Of a DNA stretch of 64,000 nucleotides, positions 1-9,366 are shown piece by piece; the stretch's first letter is position 1, and the number at the start of each line of letters is the position of its first letter. Under the pieces are notes generated by a model. That model was given only the letters and a program-made list of their open reading frames with translations. It ran no database searches and was not told the origin of the DNA. Both the position numbers and the translations under genes were made by a program. The stretch comes from Incurvaria masculella (Eukaryota; Arthropoda; Insecta; Lepidoptera; Incurvariidae): NCBI GenBank assembly GCA_946894095.1, contig OX335647.2, positions 18,184,001-18,248,000 of the forward strand, given 5' to 3'.

Positions 1-289
1 CTCCTGCAATATATGGAGATGCCATCCTTTCGTGCATTCGTCTGAATGAGAATCCTAACATGCATTTGTCATCCAGTCATTCTAATTTCAATGACTTCTT
101 TTTTATACACTTCATAGATCTAGAGTACAAGCTTACAAGACACAAATGCTCTCGGCAAATGGATTATATATAAAAACGGTTTTAAATATAAAAATAATAT
201 GGATGCAAGACACACACACTCCACAATACGACTACGGCCTGACAGACTCAAACTACAGTAATAATCAGCAGGTCATGCGGCAAACTTAC

Positions 290-381
290 TTGGAGCAGGT
301 GCAATTGGTTTTCCTCGTCGGATCCACAAAGTCAATGTCCATCTTCTCGCTGGACACCTCCCCATTGCACATATCCATAGC
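290..381 (-). CDS. MED13: MED13 exon F (internal coding exon)
   Basis: This 92-bp exon encodes A-M-D-M-C-N-G through D-F-V-D-P-T-R-K-T-N-C-T-C-S and ends two bases into a codon. The segment D-F-V-x-P-T-R-x-T-N-C-T-C matches the conserved W-D-F-V-E-A-T-Q-R-T-N-C-S-C stretch of vertebrate MED13, which follows the Med13 N-terminal domain. The acceptor reads cattacag and the donor is AA|gtaagt, close to consensus. Entry phase 0 matches the exit phase of exon E. It is the last exon in the window; the next lies beyond position 1. MED13 links the CDK8-cyclin C-MED12 module to core Mediator in the nucleus. The assignment is by remembered family sequence, not by a search. Confidence 0.9.
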
Positions 382-1170
382 CTGTAATGAAAGACGGATT
401 TTCAGTTTTTTGTTCTTTAGTTTACTATCATATCTTAAATATCTTTCCTGTTTTAAACAAATGTGTGAAGGAGAACGAAGCAATATCTTTGATCTTGAGA
501 GATATCACACAGAGTTCTTCACATTGCTCTCGGAAGATGTCAACAATGTAGTGTCATTGTGAGGAATAAGACACCACTAATAGTAACAGCCTCTTTTCCG
601 CCTTCCAATCCTAATCTGGTCATAAGAAACTTACTCTCAATGTGGCGCCACACGGACCTGTTCCGGGACAAATTTTTGGGTTTCTGGTTTCTGGACTGTA
701 TTTGAGAATGCATATCACTGCAGCTTTGGTTCAACTAGGATTTAAAATAAAGTAATTTGGGAACACTTCGGCTCTCGTATATACTGGACGGTAGTCCACG
801 TCTGCATGACCTGGAAATCACATACAACATAGGCAAGGCTGCCGCTGAAGGTCTTCATACCTCATAAACGGACCAAATCTTGCAGCGGGACTCTAGTCTA
901 TCAGTGTAAGAGCACACTGTTGCTGAGGTTGGTGAAAGATAATTTTATTTGAAGTGTTTTGCTTTAGTTATTGATACAGGGAAAATAAGTGTCGGCAAAC
1001 CACCAGCACGTTGTTCAGATGACATACGTCAGATAGCAGGTGACAACTGGCGAAGAAAAACAGGAGACCGCACAATTTGGCGAAGTCTGGGGCAGTGGAC
1101 AGCAAAAGACGGAAGAAGAAGATTGATATGGTTCAGTAACGCTCAGTCTCTCGGTCTCAGCGGCACTCAC
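382..1170 (-). other. MED13 intron between exons E and F (789 bp)
   Basis: Starts gtgagt after exon E and ends cattacag before exon F. AT-rich with no recognised repeat and no further coding signal. Confidence 0.8.
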
Positions 1171-1368
1171 CTGTTGGTCGGGGCAGCGGTCGGTGGTGAG
1201 GGCGCGCACGGTGCGCTCCGCCATGGTGGCGGCGAGCGCGGGCGGCCGGTGCGCCGACAGCGGATGCGCGTGGTCGGGCGGCGCGTCCGCCCGCGCCTCG
1301 CCGCCCTCCAGCTCCGTTAGCAGCACGTACGGCGTCGGGTAGCGGAGCCGCACGCCGCCCGCCAACAC
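1171..1368 (-). CDS. MED13: MED13 exon E (internal coding exon)
   Basis: A 198-bp exon, exactly 66 codons in phase 0. It opens V-L-A-G-G-V-R-L-R-Y-P-T-P-Y-V-L-L, which aligns with V-L-V-A-G-V-R-M-I-Y-P-A-C-F-V-L-V of human MED13, and later carries A-A-T-M-A-E-R-T-V-R-A-L, the counterpart of the L-A-N-H-V-V-D-R-V-W helix. The linker between them is about 25 residues, much shorter than the roughly 100 residues in vertebrates. Acceptor ttgtccag and donor CAG|gtgagt are strong. GC content is much higher than in the flanking introns, as in most exons of this gene. Confidence 0.93.
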
Positions 1369-2038
1369 CTGGACAATCCAAGCAATCATCTCTCATTCTA
1401 TAATGAACGTCGGTGTTTTTGCCACAATTTTACATAGGTTTATATAAGAATTATTTCCATTACTTTCTACTTCATTGAATGTTGATTGCACCTCTACAAT
1501 TTCTGAAGCAATATCAGGTTCGCCACTCCTAAGTATTAGTGAAATTGATGTAAAAAGCCTAAGTTCGCTAATAGATAACTCCACTTTCGAGTGTCAGCGT
1601 TATGAGAGCGTGATGCAGTGGCAGTGGTTTGGTACAATTTTGTATGATTCCGGAGTTATCTTATAATTGAAATCATGTTCATTCAACATGTTCCACAACT
1701 TTTTGGAAATGTTTACTAAGTCTATAACTTCCCACTTCCGATATAAAGACTTGTATGTACTGTGTTGTTTAAAATTAACTACATGGTGGACATACCAACA
1801 GTTGTACTGCTAGATCGCATTATTTTTATTATGTTATTTATATCACTAGCTGCTTGAAGCCGATGGGTGAATTTCATTTTACGCAGAGTGTTCTGGTTTA
1901 TATTTAAAATTTTAAAATAAATAACTCATAGTTCCCAATGATAGCCATCGTATTCTGCATTTCGCATCATCATTACAAGCTCACAGCGAACGCGCTCGCC
2001 TTCCCGAGTGTCTCTAGCACGTTTCCCAATAGTCGTAC
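1369..2038 (-). other. MED13 intron between exons D and E (670 bp)
   Basis: Donor gtacga after exon D, acceptor ttgtccag before exon E. AT-rich, with no repeat family recognised inside. Confidence 0.75.
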
Positions 2039-2172
2039 CTCGACGCAGCCGCAGCCCGGCTCGAGCGGGTAGAGCTGGCGCCACGCGTCCAGGAGGCGCG
2101 CGGCGGCCGGCTCGCTGTCGCCCCACGACGCGCCCGTCAGCGCGCCCTCCAGTCCGAACGGCGCCAGGATCA
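2039..2172 (-). CDS. MED13: MED13 exon D (internal coding exon)
   Basis: A 134-bp exon beginning with the last two bases of a valine codon (G|TG across the splice) and ending at a codon boundary. It encodes V-I-L-A-P-F-G-L-E-G-A-L-T-G, then R-L-L-D-A-W-R-Q-L-Y-P-L and G-C-V-E. This aligns directly with V-I-L-C-P-F-G-L-N-G-T-L-T-G and E-W-K-Q-F-Y-P-I of human MED13. The acidic, Glu-rich insert present in vertebrates before A-V-E-V is absent here. Acceptor gttacag, donor GAG|gtacga. Together with exons C and E it forms the heart of the Med13 N-terminal domain. Confidence 0.95.
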
Positions 2173-2269
2173 CTGTAACACCACCCGACACATTGGCACA
2201 ATTTTGATCGGCGGAGAAGGCCGATGGATCGCCTCCATTTTACAAGCTTTTATTTAACTTGCCATGTAT

Positions 2270-3045
2270 GTATGTATGTATGGAGAAATTGAGCATTGGG
2301 CGTTAAGCGAATTTACATTTGCGAGACCGAGTTTGATTTGACAGCTTAGTCAAGGTCGCCGTAAATACGTCGACGTTGCCGTTTATAATAATAATAATAA
2401 TAACCATTTATTGGATGAAGAAGACATAAGTACACAGAAAACAAAAGAACAGTAAAACATACAATGCAGAGTACATTTCTGAAAAGATAAAAAGGAGAAC
2501 ATAAAAACATATTATAAATGTTAGCTACCTACTGCATGCTTTCCTTCATCCAATGGGTGATGTTATTGCCTTATGGCAATCTCTTCCACCTCACCCATTA
2601 GATATAAGGGCATAGTGGTGGTTTGCAGCGAATAAAAACGAAAATAAAATAAAACATAAAACAATGGCAATTTTTAATTAAAAACCACTTAGCAACTAAA
2701 TTTATAAATTTATCAAGTTAAACACTGGATTTAGACGCATCAGCATATGCTGCCTGTCTAAAACTTATAAATAAAAAAAATAAAAAAAAATGGCAACCGC
2801 AGGCGGGGGTCGAAAGAGATCACTCTTGCGACAGGTAATGTTCCTTCAAGCGTGTTTTAAATCGTTTAATCGTTTACGTCGACGTTGCCGTTTACACCGA
2901 CTCTGCCTTTTCATGCAAATCGAAAGTCCGAGTTTGTTTTTGATAGCTTGAGAAAGTAAAAACACAGAACAAGTGGTAAAAACTTGTATGCGGTTTGACG
3001 TTTTTACGTAACTTCGATGATAAATCGGACTGACCACTCACATCT
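2270..3045 (-). mobile_element. rep-E MITE, interrupted by a LINE tail
   Basis: The pieces 2270-2385 and 2866-3045 together match the middle and right half of the rep-E family (other copies at 24161, 34931, 54593, 58012 and 61862). The left terminal repeat is missing or decayed. The break falls inside the motif ACGTCGACGTTGCCGTTTA, which is present on both sides of the insert. Confidence 0.75.
2386..2874 (-). mobile_element. 5'-truncated LINE 3' end with (TAA)n tail
   Basis: Read on the minus strand, this 0.49-kb insert ends in a (TTA)n run, a tail type typical of I-clade and related LINEs. It is bounded by a perfect 20-bp direct repeat (2366-2385 and 2875-2894) that belongs to the rep-E target. 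A long duplication plus a simple-repeat tail indicates target-primed reverse transcription. No useful protein-coding part remains, so the clade is uncertain. Confidence 0.75.
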
Positions 3046-3976
3046 AACTTATGATACTAGTTCCTCACACATCAGACAAAAAGGAATGGGCTTACCAAGC
3101 AATTTAAATTGATATCAGAGTATGTTTTAATTCGCTCAACTCATGTGGACATCCCATTTATTCGGTGAGTAATTATTGGGTGTTTAGAAGATGAAGAATG
3201 ATTATAGCTCTATCATACTGGCCAGGTAAGTATTATAACCTTAGTCGATATTCCGAAAAAGGCATTTTTGTCAAATTTTAAACTTATTTTTAAGTTTGAA
3301 AATGAATAAACTGAGACAGAAAACGATGAAGGAATAATTTGAGGCTACAAAGTGTTTTTTTTTTTTGTTTCGAGGAGCGATCTATCATGCCAGGGAAGTA
3401 CACAAATCCACAATTTAACTTTGATGCTGGCGGCAAGCGCAACCTTTGCTGAAAGTGGTACTAGAAGTTATCGAAAATTCTTAACCATATTTATGCATGC
3501 AGTGCTTCCTTCTGAAAAGGCTGGACAATTTGTGACTATTTTGACATTCCTATAGCACTATCTGCCGTCATTAGTCCGCGCTGCTTCCCAAACTGGTGAA
3601 CATATAAATAAAACTAGGCAAGTGGGTATTTGACATTTTTTTAAACTGGCTTGATTTAAAATTCTATATAATTATCAAACCTGCCCACAAATATCACGAT
3701 ACACGATACACGATGCGACGTGTAGAGAAAACCAGAGATACGAAAGTATTTATGCCTAATCTGAAACGGAGGCGCTATGATCGACATAAATCGGGAGGCG
3801 TAATTTTGACAATTTTGACAGGAGTTAAAGATAGATATTTGGTCCATCACCAGCAAAGTCAGGTGTATGGATCTGTGGTCCTGTAGTCAAGTATTATCAT
3901 GTTGAAGGACATTGTTGAGACTGATGTTTATTTGTTTTAACCGAATTCAAGAACATTCCGATCGTGCGGTACTGAC

Positions 3977-4215
3977 CCTTGGAGTGTTGTTGGTCGGCGT
4001 CGGGTGCGGCGGCGGCGGGGGTGGTGGAGGAGGGCGGCGGCGGCGGTGAGGAGGCGGCGGCGGCGGCGGAGGCAGTCGGGCGGCGCGCGGCGGCGGCGGC
4101 GAGGCGCTGCGGGGTGAGCGTGCGCACGGGCGGGTGCTGGCGCACGTCCACGCTGGCGCACACTGTGCTCTCGCCGTGCACGAAGAACGCGAACGAGAAC
4201 GACAGGTGCCACGGG
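3977..4215 (-). CDS. MED13: MED13 exon C (internal coding exon)
   Basis: A 239-bp exon. One base completes a serine codon split with exon B (AG|C), and one base (G) is left for the valine that starts exon D. It encodes H-L-S-F-S-F-A-F-F-V-H-G-E-S-T-V-C-A-S-V-D, matching [21 protein letters not shown] of human MED13, then Q-H-P-P-V-R-T-L-T-P-Q-R-L. The second half is a low-complexity stretch rich in alanine, proline and serine, about 30 residues longer than the vertebrate loop at this place. Acceptor ggttgcag, donor AAGG|gtcagt. The GC-rich loop also leaves other frames open; those are shadows. Confidence 0.93.
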
Positions 4216-4342
4216 CTGCAACCGGCGACAACAACAACTCACAACACTCGTATTGTATTCTGATTGAAACGGCATCAACGTACGCACTATGACCCACATA
4301 CATTTTCCTTACAAATAACAATGCCTACTGTGGAGTTTACGG

Positions 4343-4545
4343 TGATGCGCTCCGTACCACCTAGTAAGGAAAGGGGCCCTACGGTTTTACATGGATTCCG
4401 AACCATGGAGCAGCTCGCATTCGTGACGAAATGCACTTATCGAACTCAGAATGAGAAAGAAAGTGGTGCATGTCGGAGCGAGGATTTGAACCCAGACCTT
4501 TGGTACGCTAGGCAAGTCCCCGCGCCACTAAGCTACAAACTGCTC
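4343..4545 (-). mobile_element. rep-G SINE piece with tRNA-like head
   Basis: On the minus strand a tRNA-type A box (TAGCTTAGTGG, 4525-4535) is followed by a B box (GGTTCAAATCC, 4482-4492) at the tRNA-like distance of about 43 bases. The body downstream (4343-4470) is shared with the copies at 52356 and 54213. This suggests a tRNA-derived SINE promoter head. No tRNA acceptor stem is completed, so it is not a functional tRNA gene. Confidence 0.6.
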
Positions 4546-5156
4546 AAAAAATATGTGTGAGCCGTTCCGTAAACTAAACTAACAATAAACAAAGAATGCA
4601 CATCACAAATGAAGGCATCATTTTGTTTGTGTATCAAAGTTTCTTTATTTTCTCCATTAGATCTATTTTACACACTCGGATTCGTCTTTTTTTCTGTCGG
4701 TTCGATTACTTCTGGCGAAGAAGAGCCGCTAGATACTTCGCCAGGTTGGTCGTTGTATTTATTTTTTCATTGATATTTACAAACTAGTTTACAGTGATTG
4801 ATTGATTACCTCACAAAGAAAATTATAATAAGAACCTTAAATACATTGGTAAAGAGCAAACTCTTGACTACCATAATGCCATCTTATTCTAAATTAATGA
4901 AACTAAAATTTGACTAGCACAATAACCAAAAAATAGGATTGGACGGCGAAATGAATTTGTAACTATATAACCGGCAATAGTAAAATCTACCCTAAGTACG
5001 CACCGCACTTCCAACGCATAACATTTGCGTTATGCATCTATTACGGTAAGAAGTCTTGCAGCGGGACCAGAGACTAAACTTTTCAATACACGTGTGACCT
5101 CAATCGTCGCGGGCGATCGATCGGTCGCGGTCGGGAGCGTGTCCCGACGGGACGCC

Positions 5157-5347
5157 GCGGTGATGGGGTGATGGGTGAAGGGGTGACGGGGTGATGGGGT
5201 GCTTGGGTGATGGGGTGATGGGGTGCTTGGGTGATGGGGTGATGGGGTGCTGGGGTGATGGGGTGCTGGGGTGATGGGGTGCTGGGGTGATGGGGTGCTG
5301 GGGTGCTTGGGTGCTGGGGTGATGGGGTGATGGGTTGATGGGGTGCT
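5157..5347 (+). repeat. GGTGATGGGGTGCTGG-type minisatellite at the exon B donor
   Basis: About 190 bp of imperfect 8-bp and 16-bp units (GGTGATGG and GGTGCTGG). It lies within about 10 bases of the 5' splice site of MED13 exon B, so the pre-mRNA intron starts with a C-rich C-A-C-C-C-C repeat and the template strand is G-rich. Confidence 0.95.
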
Positions 5348-5357
5348 GGGTACCGAC

Positions 5358-5441
5358 CTCTTGCCGACGTCCTCCTCGTCGCCGTCGTAGGGCTGCACGA
5401 ACCACTTGCCGAGCCGCACGAAGTCGCGCGACAGCAGGCAT
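5358..5441 (-). CDS. MED13: MED13 exon B (internal coding exon)
   Basis: An 84-bp exon encoding (R)-C-L-L-S-R-D-F-V-R-L-G-K-W-F-V-Q-P-Y-D-G-D-E-E-D-V-G-K. It matches [23 protein letters not shown] of human MED13 almost residue for residue. Acceptor cgttgcag; donor AAGAG|gtcggt. The arginine and serine codons at its edges are split in the same phase as in exons A and C. An open frame continues past the donor into the minisatellite as a Pro-Ser-Thr-His repeat, but conservation stops at the donor and the splice phase to exon C fits, so the extension is not coding. Confidence 0.94.
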
Positions 5442-5506
5442 CTGCAACGTTCAACCACACCGTGTGACACAACCGTCGAAGCGAGAACATCCGACTTTCG
5501 CGGCGA

Positions 5507-5687
5507 CTTAGGGCCGAGCGCACGAAAGGACATGAACGTACATAAAATCAACGCCAACGTATGATTAACACGTCACTTTTTGAAGAGTGTGGAAGGGAGC
5601 TGAGTCAACTCCATGCGGTTAACTAAAAGTGACGTGTATAAACAATGGTTAACTAAGACGTCTCTTCCTGCAAACGGACCTCAACCT
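5507..5687 (+). mobile_element. rep-J MITE copy 1
   Basis: Shares CTTAGGGCCGAGNGCACGAAAGGAC, the motif GGTNANNAAAAGTGACGTGT and the motif CGTCTCTTC with 55541-55707. The arms are imperfect inverted repeats (a CACGTCACTTTT / AAAAGTGACGTG pair). Confidence 0.6.
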
Positions 5688-6284
5688 CGGAGGCATATTG
5701 ATCAACGTAGCATTGTTGATAGAAAAAGGTATGGGAGGCCCTGCGAGCCACGAGACTCGTTCGGAACAGCCAAATTCACCTCACGTCGCGAAACAACGAT
5801 CAGCGACAGGTTGAAGATATTTGGAAGGCAATCGGCGACGGCCAGTTATGTAGACTGATGTTGCAACAGAAAAGAGCATTTAAAAAATAGCTCGTTGTGT
5901 GAACGTGAACGAATGCAGAACCTAGGTTGTCTCGATTTTAAAATTCATACATGATACAATACAAGCATAATTGTAATAAAGAAAACATGTTTATTTAACA
6001 TTGATATCAATTCTGTTATTTTGTAAATGTATGAAGGTGAACGAAGTAACATCTTTGATCTTGACAGACATCACACAGAGATCTTCACATTGCTCTCGGA
6101 AGGTGCCGACAATGTTGCCATTGCGAGGAGTGAAGGAGCAGTTAATTGTAACCGTCCCTTCTCCGGCTTCCATACGGCTACCAAACAAACATAATTGCAC
6201 TAAGCACCAACATTTTTCTTCACACGGAAATGGAAACACAATTCTGATGCCTTTTTGTCATATTGACGTCGACCTTGAAGTGAA
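5688..6284. other. Unassigned intron sequence
   Basis: No recognised coding or repeat signal. A stretch at 6030-6200 resembles 460-620 (ATCTTTGATCTTGA, CACACAGAG, TCTCGGAAG), so the two are old copies of one sequence of unknown kind. Confidence 0.5.
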
Positions 6285-6795
6285 TGTCAGTCAGTCAGTC
6301 AGTCAGTCAGTCAGCGTGTTTGCGTCCACTGCTGGACATACGCCTCTCCAATCCTTCTCCAGTCCTCCCGGCCCTCAGCGGTACGGAACCACTGCTTTCC
6401 GCCGACGCACTTGATGTCGTCTTCCCACCTGGCGGGTGGTCTTCCCACACTCCGTTTGCCTGTCCACGACCGCCAGTGTAGGGCACGGTTACTCCAACGG
6501 TCGTCGTCTCTTCGGCTGACGTGACCAGCCCACTGCCATTTTAGCTTAGCCACCCGGTGTCCAATATCGACTACTTTGGTACGTCGGCGGATTGCCTCGT
6601 TACGCACCATATCCCGTAGCGATATTCCCAGCATGGCTCGCTCCATTGCTCGCTGGGCAACTTTCAACCTTTGGACAACGGCGACCGTCAGAGTCCACGT
6701 TTCACACCCGTACGTCATAACCGGGAGGACGCACTGGTCATATATTCGGGTCTTTAAATTTTGCGGAAGGTCAGACCTCAGACAGAATGGAACTT
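6285..6795 (-). mobile_element. RTE-like LINE, 3' end fragment
   Basis: On the minus strand it encodes the C-terminal part of an RTE-type reverse transcriptase ORF: C-V-L-P-V-M-T-Y-G-C-E-T-W, then Q-R-A-M-E-R-A-M-L-G-I-S-L, L-K-W-Q-W-A-G-H-V, G-R-P-P-A-R-W-x-D-D-I, and G-E-A-Y-V-Q-Q-W near the stop. The element ends in a (CTGA)n microsatellite (6285-6314 on the plus strand as GTCA), as RTE elements do. The reverse transcriptase core and endonuclease are missing, so it is a dead, 5'-truncated copy of about 0.5 kb. Confidence 0.85.
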
Positions 6796-8222
6796 CAGAA
6801 ATAGGAAACCCTTAGGGATTATATTACCTTCCAGTATAGTGATATAAAAATACATTACTGGATATACAAATATGCCAAGTGTCTCGGAACTTCACTATTT
6901 TTGGCATCATCAATCGGAAGTCAAAAGATCAGCCTACAAAAGACAAATGGTTTGGGCATGCAGGCATTTTCATATCCCAATTCAACCTTTACAACCAGTT
7001 CGGACAGTTCAGTGACTAACACTCATACTCTACAGTCTATACGATGCAATCACATAATATGTACACATCAACATGTTTCCTATACATTTTGAATTGAAAT
7101 TATCCGGTGGGAAGACTACGCCGCCGTGGTGTTCGGCGGCGGGCCAAACAGCCTTGTTCTTCAACACGCCCGCGGGAGCCTTCGCACAAGCGCGGAGGGC
7201 CAAAGGCGGCGTGTGTGGGTGGTGTGGGTGGTGTGGGTGAGAGAGATCTCCCAGCAACGCTCGTAACCTGAGCGTGCAACGAGAATGTGTGCTGCGTGCG
7301 AACGCGTGGATAATGCCTCGGACCCAAACGAGTTCAGAGAACGAAACTACATGCTGCATAATGGGCCCACTTACTGCATGACTACTTCGATTCACGTTAT
7401 CGACAATTCCATTTTATGTATTTTAATGCAAATTCCGGATAGTGTAACGAAGAAACGGTAACATTCGAAGGTACAAATATGTGAATTGTGTTTTGTGGAC
7501 GTTGTTTGTTATAGAATAACATTTATATGCATGAACCTCTATTTACTGCTACAACAATCGTATTTTTCCACGCATTTAATTTACATTTTAACTCATAATT
7601 AGAGCAGGCAAAACGTCGTCATGAAACTCCGAACGGCGAGTGATCCATTCGAAACTATTCATTCGAAAAGTAGGTCACGGTCGTCGCCGTTTGCACCGTC
7701 GTCATGATTGGGCGGCCGTACCGCCACCACCTCCGTCGGCGGAGTCAGCGTGACTTTATGTGGAAGTCTCCGAGCTCTAGACTAGACCAACGGAGACGGG
7801 CTGTGGCCACCAGTCAAATATGGCTGGCAGTAGATACATTTTGGACGTGAACAGCGAACAAACCGCCTCCATATGGGTCATCGGTCGGCGCGCGCGTCGC
7901 CGCACGTCGCGTCGAATCTAACCGGGTCAATGCTTTTGTCGCTCGACGGCGACTTTCTCCGCCGCCGAAGCAGCGGCCAACAATCGCATTATACCTCCCC
8001 CCCACCCCTCCTGCCCCTCTGCCGTATTCGCCGTACACGTAATAATGTGTACCCAGTTCGAGCTAGCAATTTTAAATTGGTCAAGGGAACGCTCCGTTTC
8101 ATTCGATTCCACCGATGGAGATTCACTTGTGCGTTGTTTTCTAGGCATATCGCATAAAAGTGATGTTTTAGACATTCAAAATGAAGTCGATGCACCAAGA
8201 AACTGCGGGAATCATCTATTAC
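6796..8222. other. Intron sequence with two GC-rich patches
   Basis: GC-rich patches at about 7120-7330 and 7660-8000. Open frames there lack splice sites or conservation I can recognise. No repeat assigned. Confidence 0.4.
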
Positions 8223-8441
8223 TAGGGTTGCCATTCGTCCGGGTTTCCTCGGATTTGTCCTAGTTTAGAGGGCATCCGGGGAGCGTCCGGGCGGGGCTTC
8301 AATTGTAGTCTGGGTTTACAAATTGACTGACTGTTTAAAAAACCTGTTGACATGTCCGGGTTCTGGGCTCTAAAATCCGGGGTTTTCACGCGTATTTTCA
8401 CGTCTTGTCCTGGTTGCCAAATTGTAGAGATGGCAACCCTA
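8223..8441 (+). mobile_element. Non-autonomous hAT element (219 bp)
   Basis: Terminal inverted repeats TAGGGTTGCCAT and ATGGCAACCCTA bound the element. The 8-bp sequence TCTATTAC occurs immediately outside both ends (8215-8222 and 8442-8449). Eight-base duplications with short inverted ends of this kind mark the hAT superfamily. No transposase is encoded. Confidence 0.88.
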
Positions 8442-8740
8442 TCTATTACGGTTCGATGGGTTCGTTGGGAAGCGCGGGAGAGCGGTTCCTACTATGCGCG
8501 CCCACGCGCGCGCCGCTTGCGCCGCAACCAGTTCGAGAGGCGTTACTCAATCGCTGCGCTTGCGCACTGCACGCTCGCTCGGTGGACTGCGTGTTCGCTG
8601 GCTCACTGGCACCGGCAGGCAGGCGACCGGAGCGGCGCCGAGTCAAGATAAATTCAAATTCAAAAGTTTATTTACACACTAGTACAGATAATCATCAATA
8701 TCAAGAAAAGGGCAATAGTTAAATAAAATGTTTACTATAT

Positions 8741-9016
8741 AAAAAAACCGGCCAAGTGCGAGTCGGACTCGCACAGGAAGGGTTTCGTACCATCGTACAA
8801 GATTTAAAACAAAAACCCCCCCTTAATTTTTTATTATTTTTTTATTTTACCTATTTGTAGTTATAGCGGCAAAATAAATACACACTCTGTGAAAATTTCA
8901 GCTGCCTACCTATTACGGTTCATGAGATACTGCCCTGTGACAGACGGACGGACGGACGGACAGCGGAGCTTAGTAATGGGGTTCCGTTTTCACCCTTTGG
9001 GTACGGAACCCTAAAA
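8741..9016 (+). mobile_element. rep-A copy 1
   Basis: Starts AAAAACCGGCCAAGTGCGAG with the palindrome GTGCGAGTC-G-GACTCGCAC and ends GGGTTCCGT...GGGTACGGAACCC, which folds into a hairpin. A short (GACG)n microsatellite sits near 8945-8962. Copies at 11014, 28563, 34374, 40796 and 47911. A lepidopteran interspersed, microsatellite-bearing repeat; its class is not settled by the sequence. Confidence 0.85.
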
Positions 9017-9024
9017 GCGACTTC

Positions 9025-9366
9025 AATCTAAAAGTAAATTACGAACGCGGTCGTAAAAAATCAAACAAAAACTAAACTGATTTTGAATCTTCATGGAACA
9101 AGCTCAGCTTGATGACTAAGATTTTTTAGAAATTTTTGTTTTATCGTCAATTCCGATCCAATCCACATCTAAACCCATTGCTTAAAACGCGCGAATAATT
9201 CAAGATTTTGGAAGGTCCACACTGGTAACTTAGCAACCAAACACAATTTTACGATGCCAATAGTCATCGAGCATCTAGTTTAATCAAAATAATTTTAGAG
9301 CTAAGACAAGGATGCGCATGATCTTCTTTCCACGTTTGTATGGGGAGTGGAGCGGGAAGGCCCACG
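9025..9366 (-). mobile_element. Degenerate rep-B copy
   Basis: Carries the rep-B series of motifs in minus orientation (GTAAATTACGA, AAACACAATTTTACGATG, GGGAGTGGAGCGGGAAGGCCCA) but has lost both TTAA ends. Clearly older than the other rep-B copies. Confidence 0.65.

Larger units (their letters stand above)
2173..3976 (-). other. MED13 intron between exons C and D (1.8 kb)
   Basis: Holds an interrupted rep-E MITE (2270-3045) with a LINE tail inside it. From 3046 to 3976 it is AT-rich sequence where I recognise nothing else. Confidence 0.75.
4216..5357 (-). other. MED13 intron between exons B and C (1.1 kb)
   Basis: Contains the rep-G SINE piece at 4343-4545 and the minisatellite at 5157-5347 directly next to the exon B donor. 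The rest (4546-5156) is AT-rich with nothing recognised. Confidence 0.75.

Noticed and set aside
4475..4545. Functional tRNA gene
   Set aside because: A and B boxes are present, but there is no acceptor stem pairing or anticodon arm that I can complete; the sequence is shared with a dispersed repeat.
5030..5357. Continuation of the exon B frame as Pro-Ser-Thr-His repeats
   Set aside because: Translated minisatellite. MED13 similarity stops exactly at the gtcggt donor and the phase to exon C fits.
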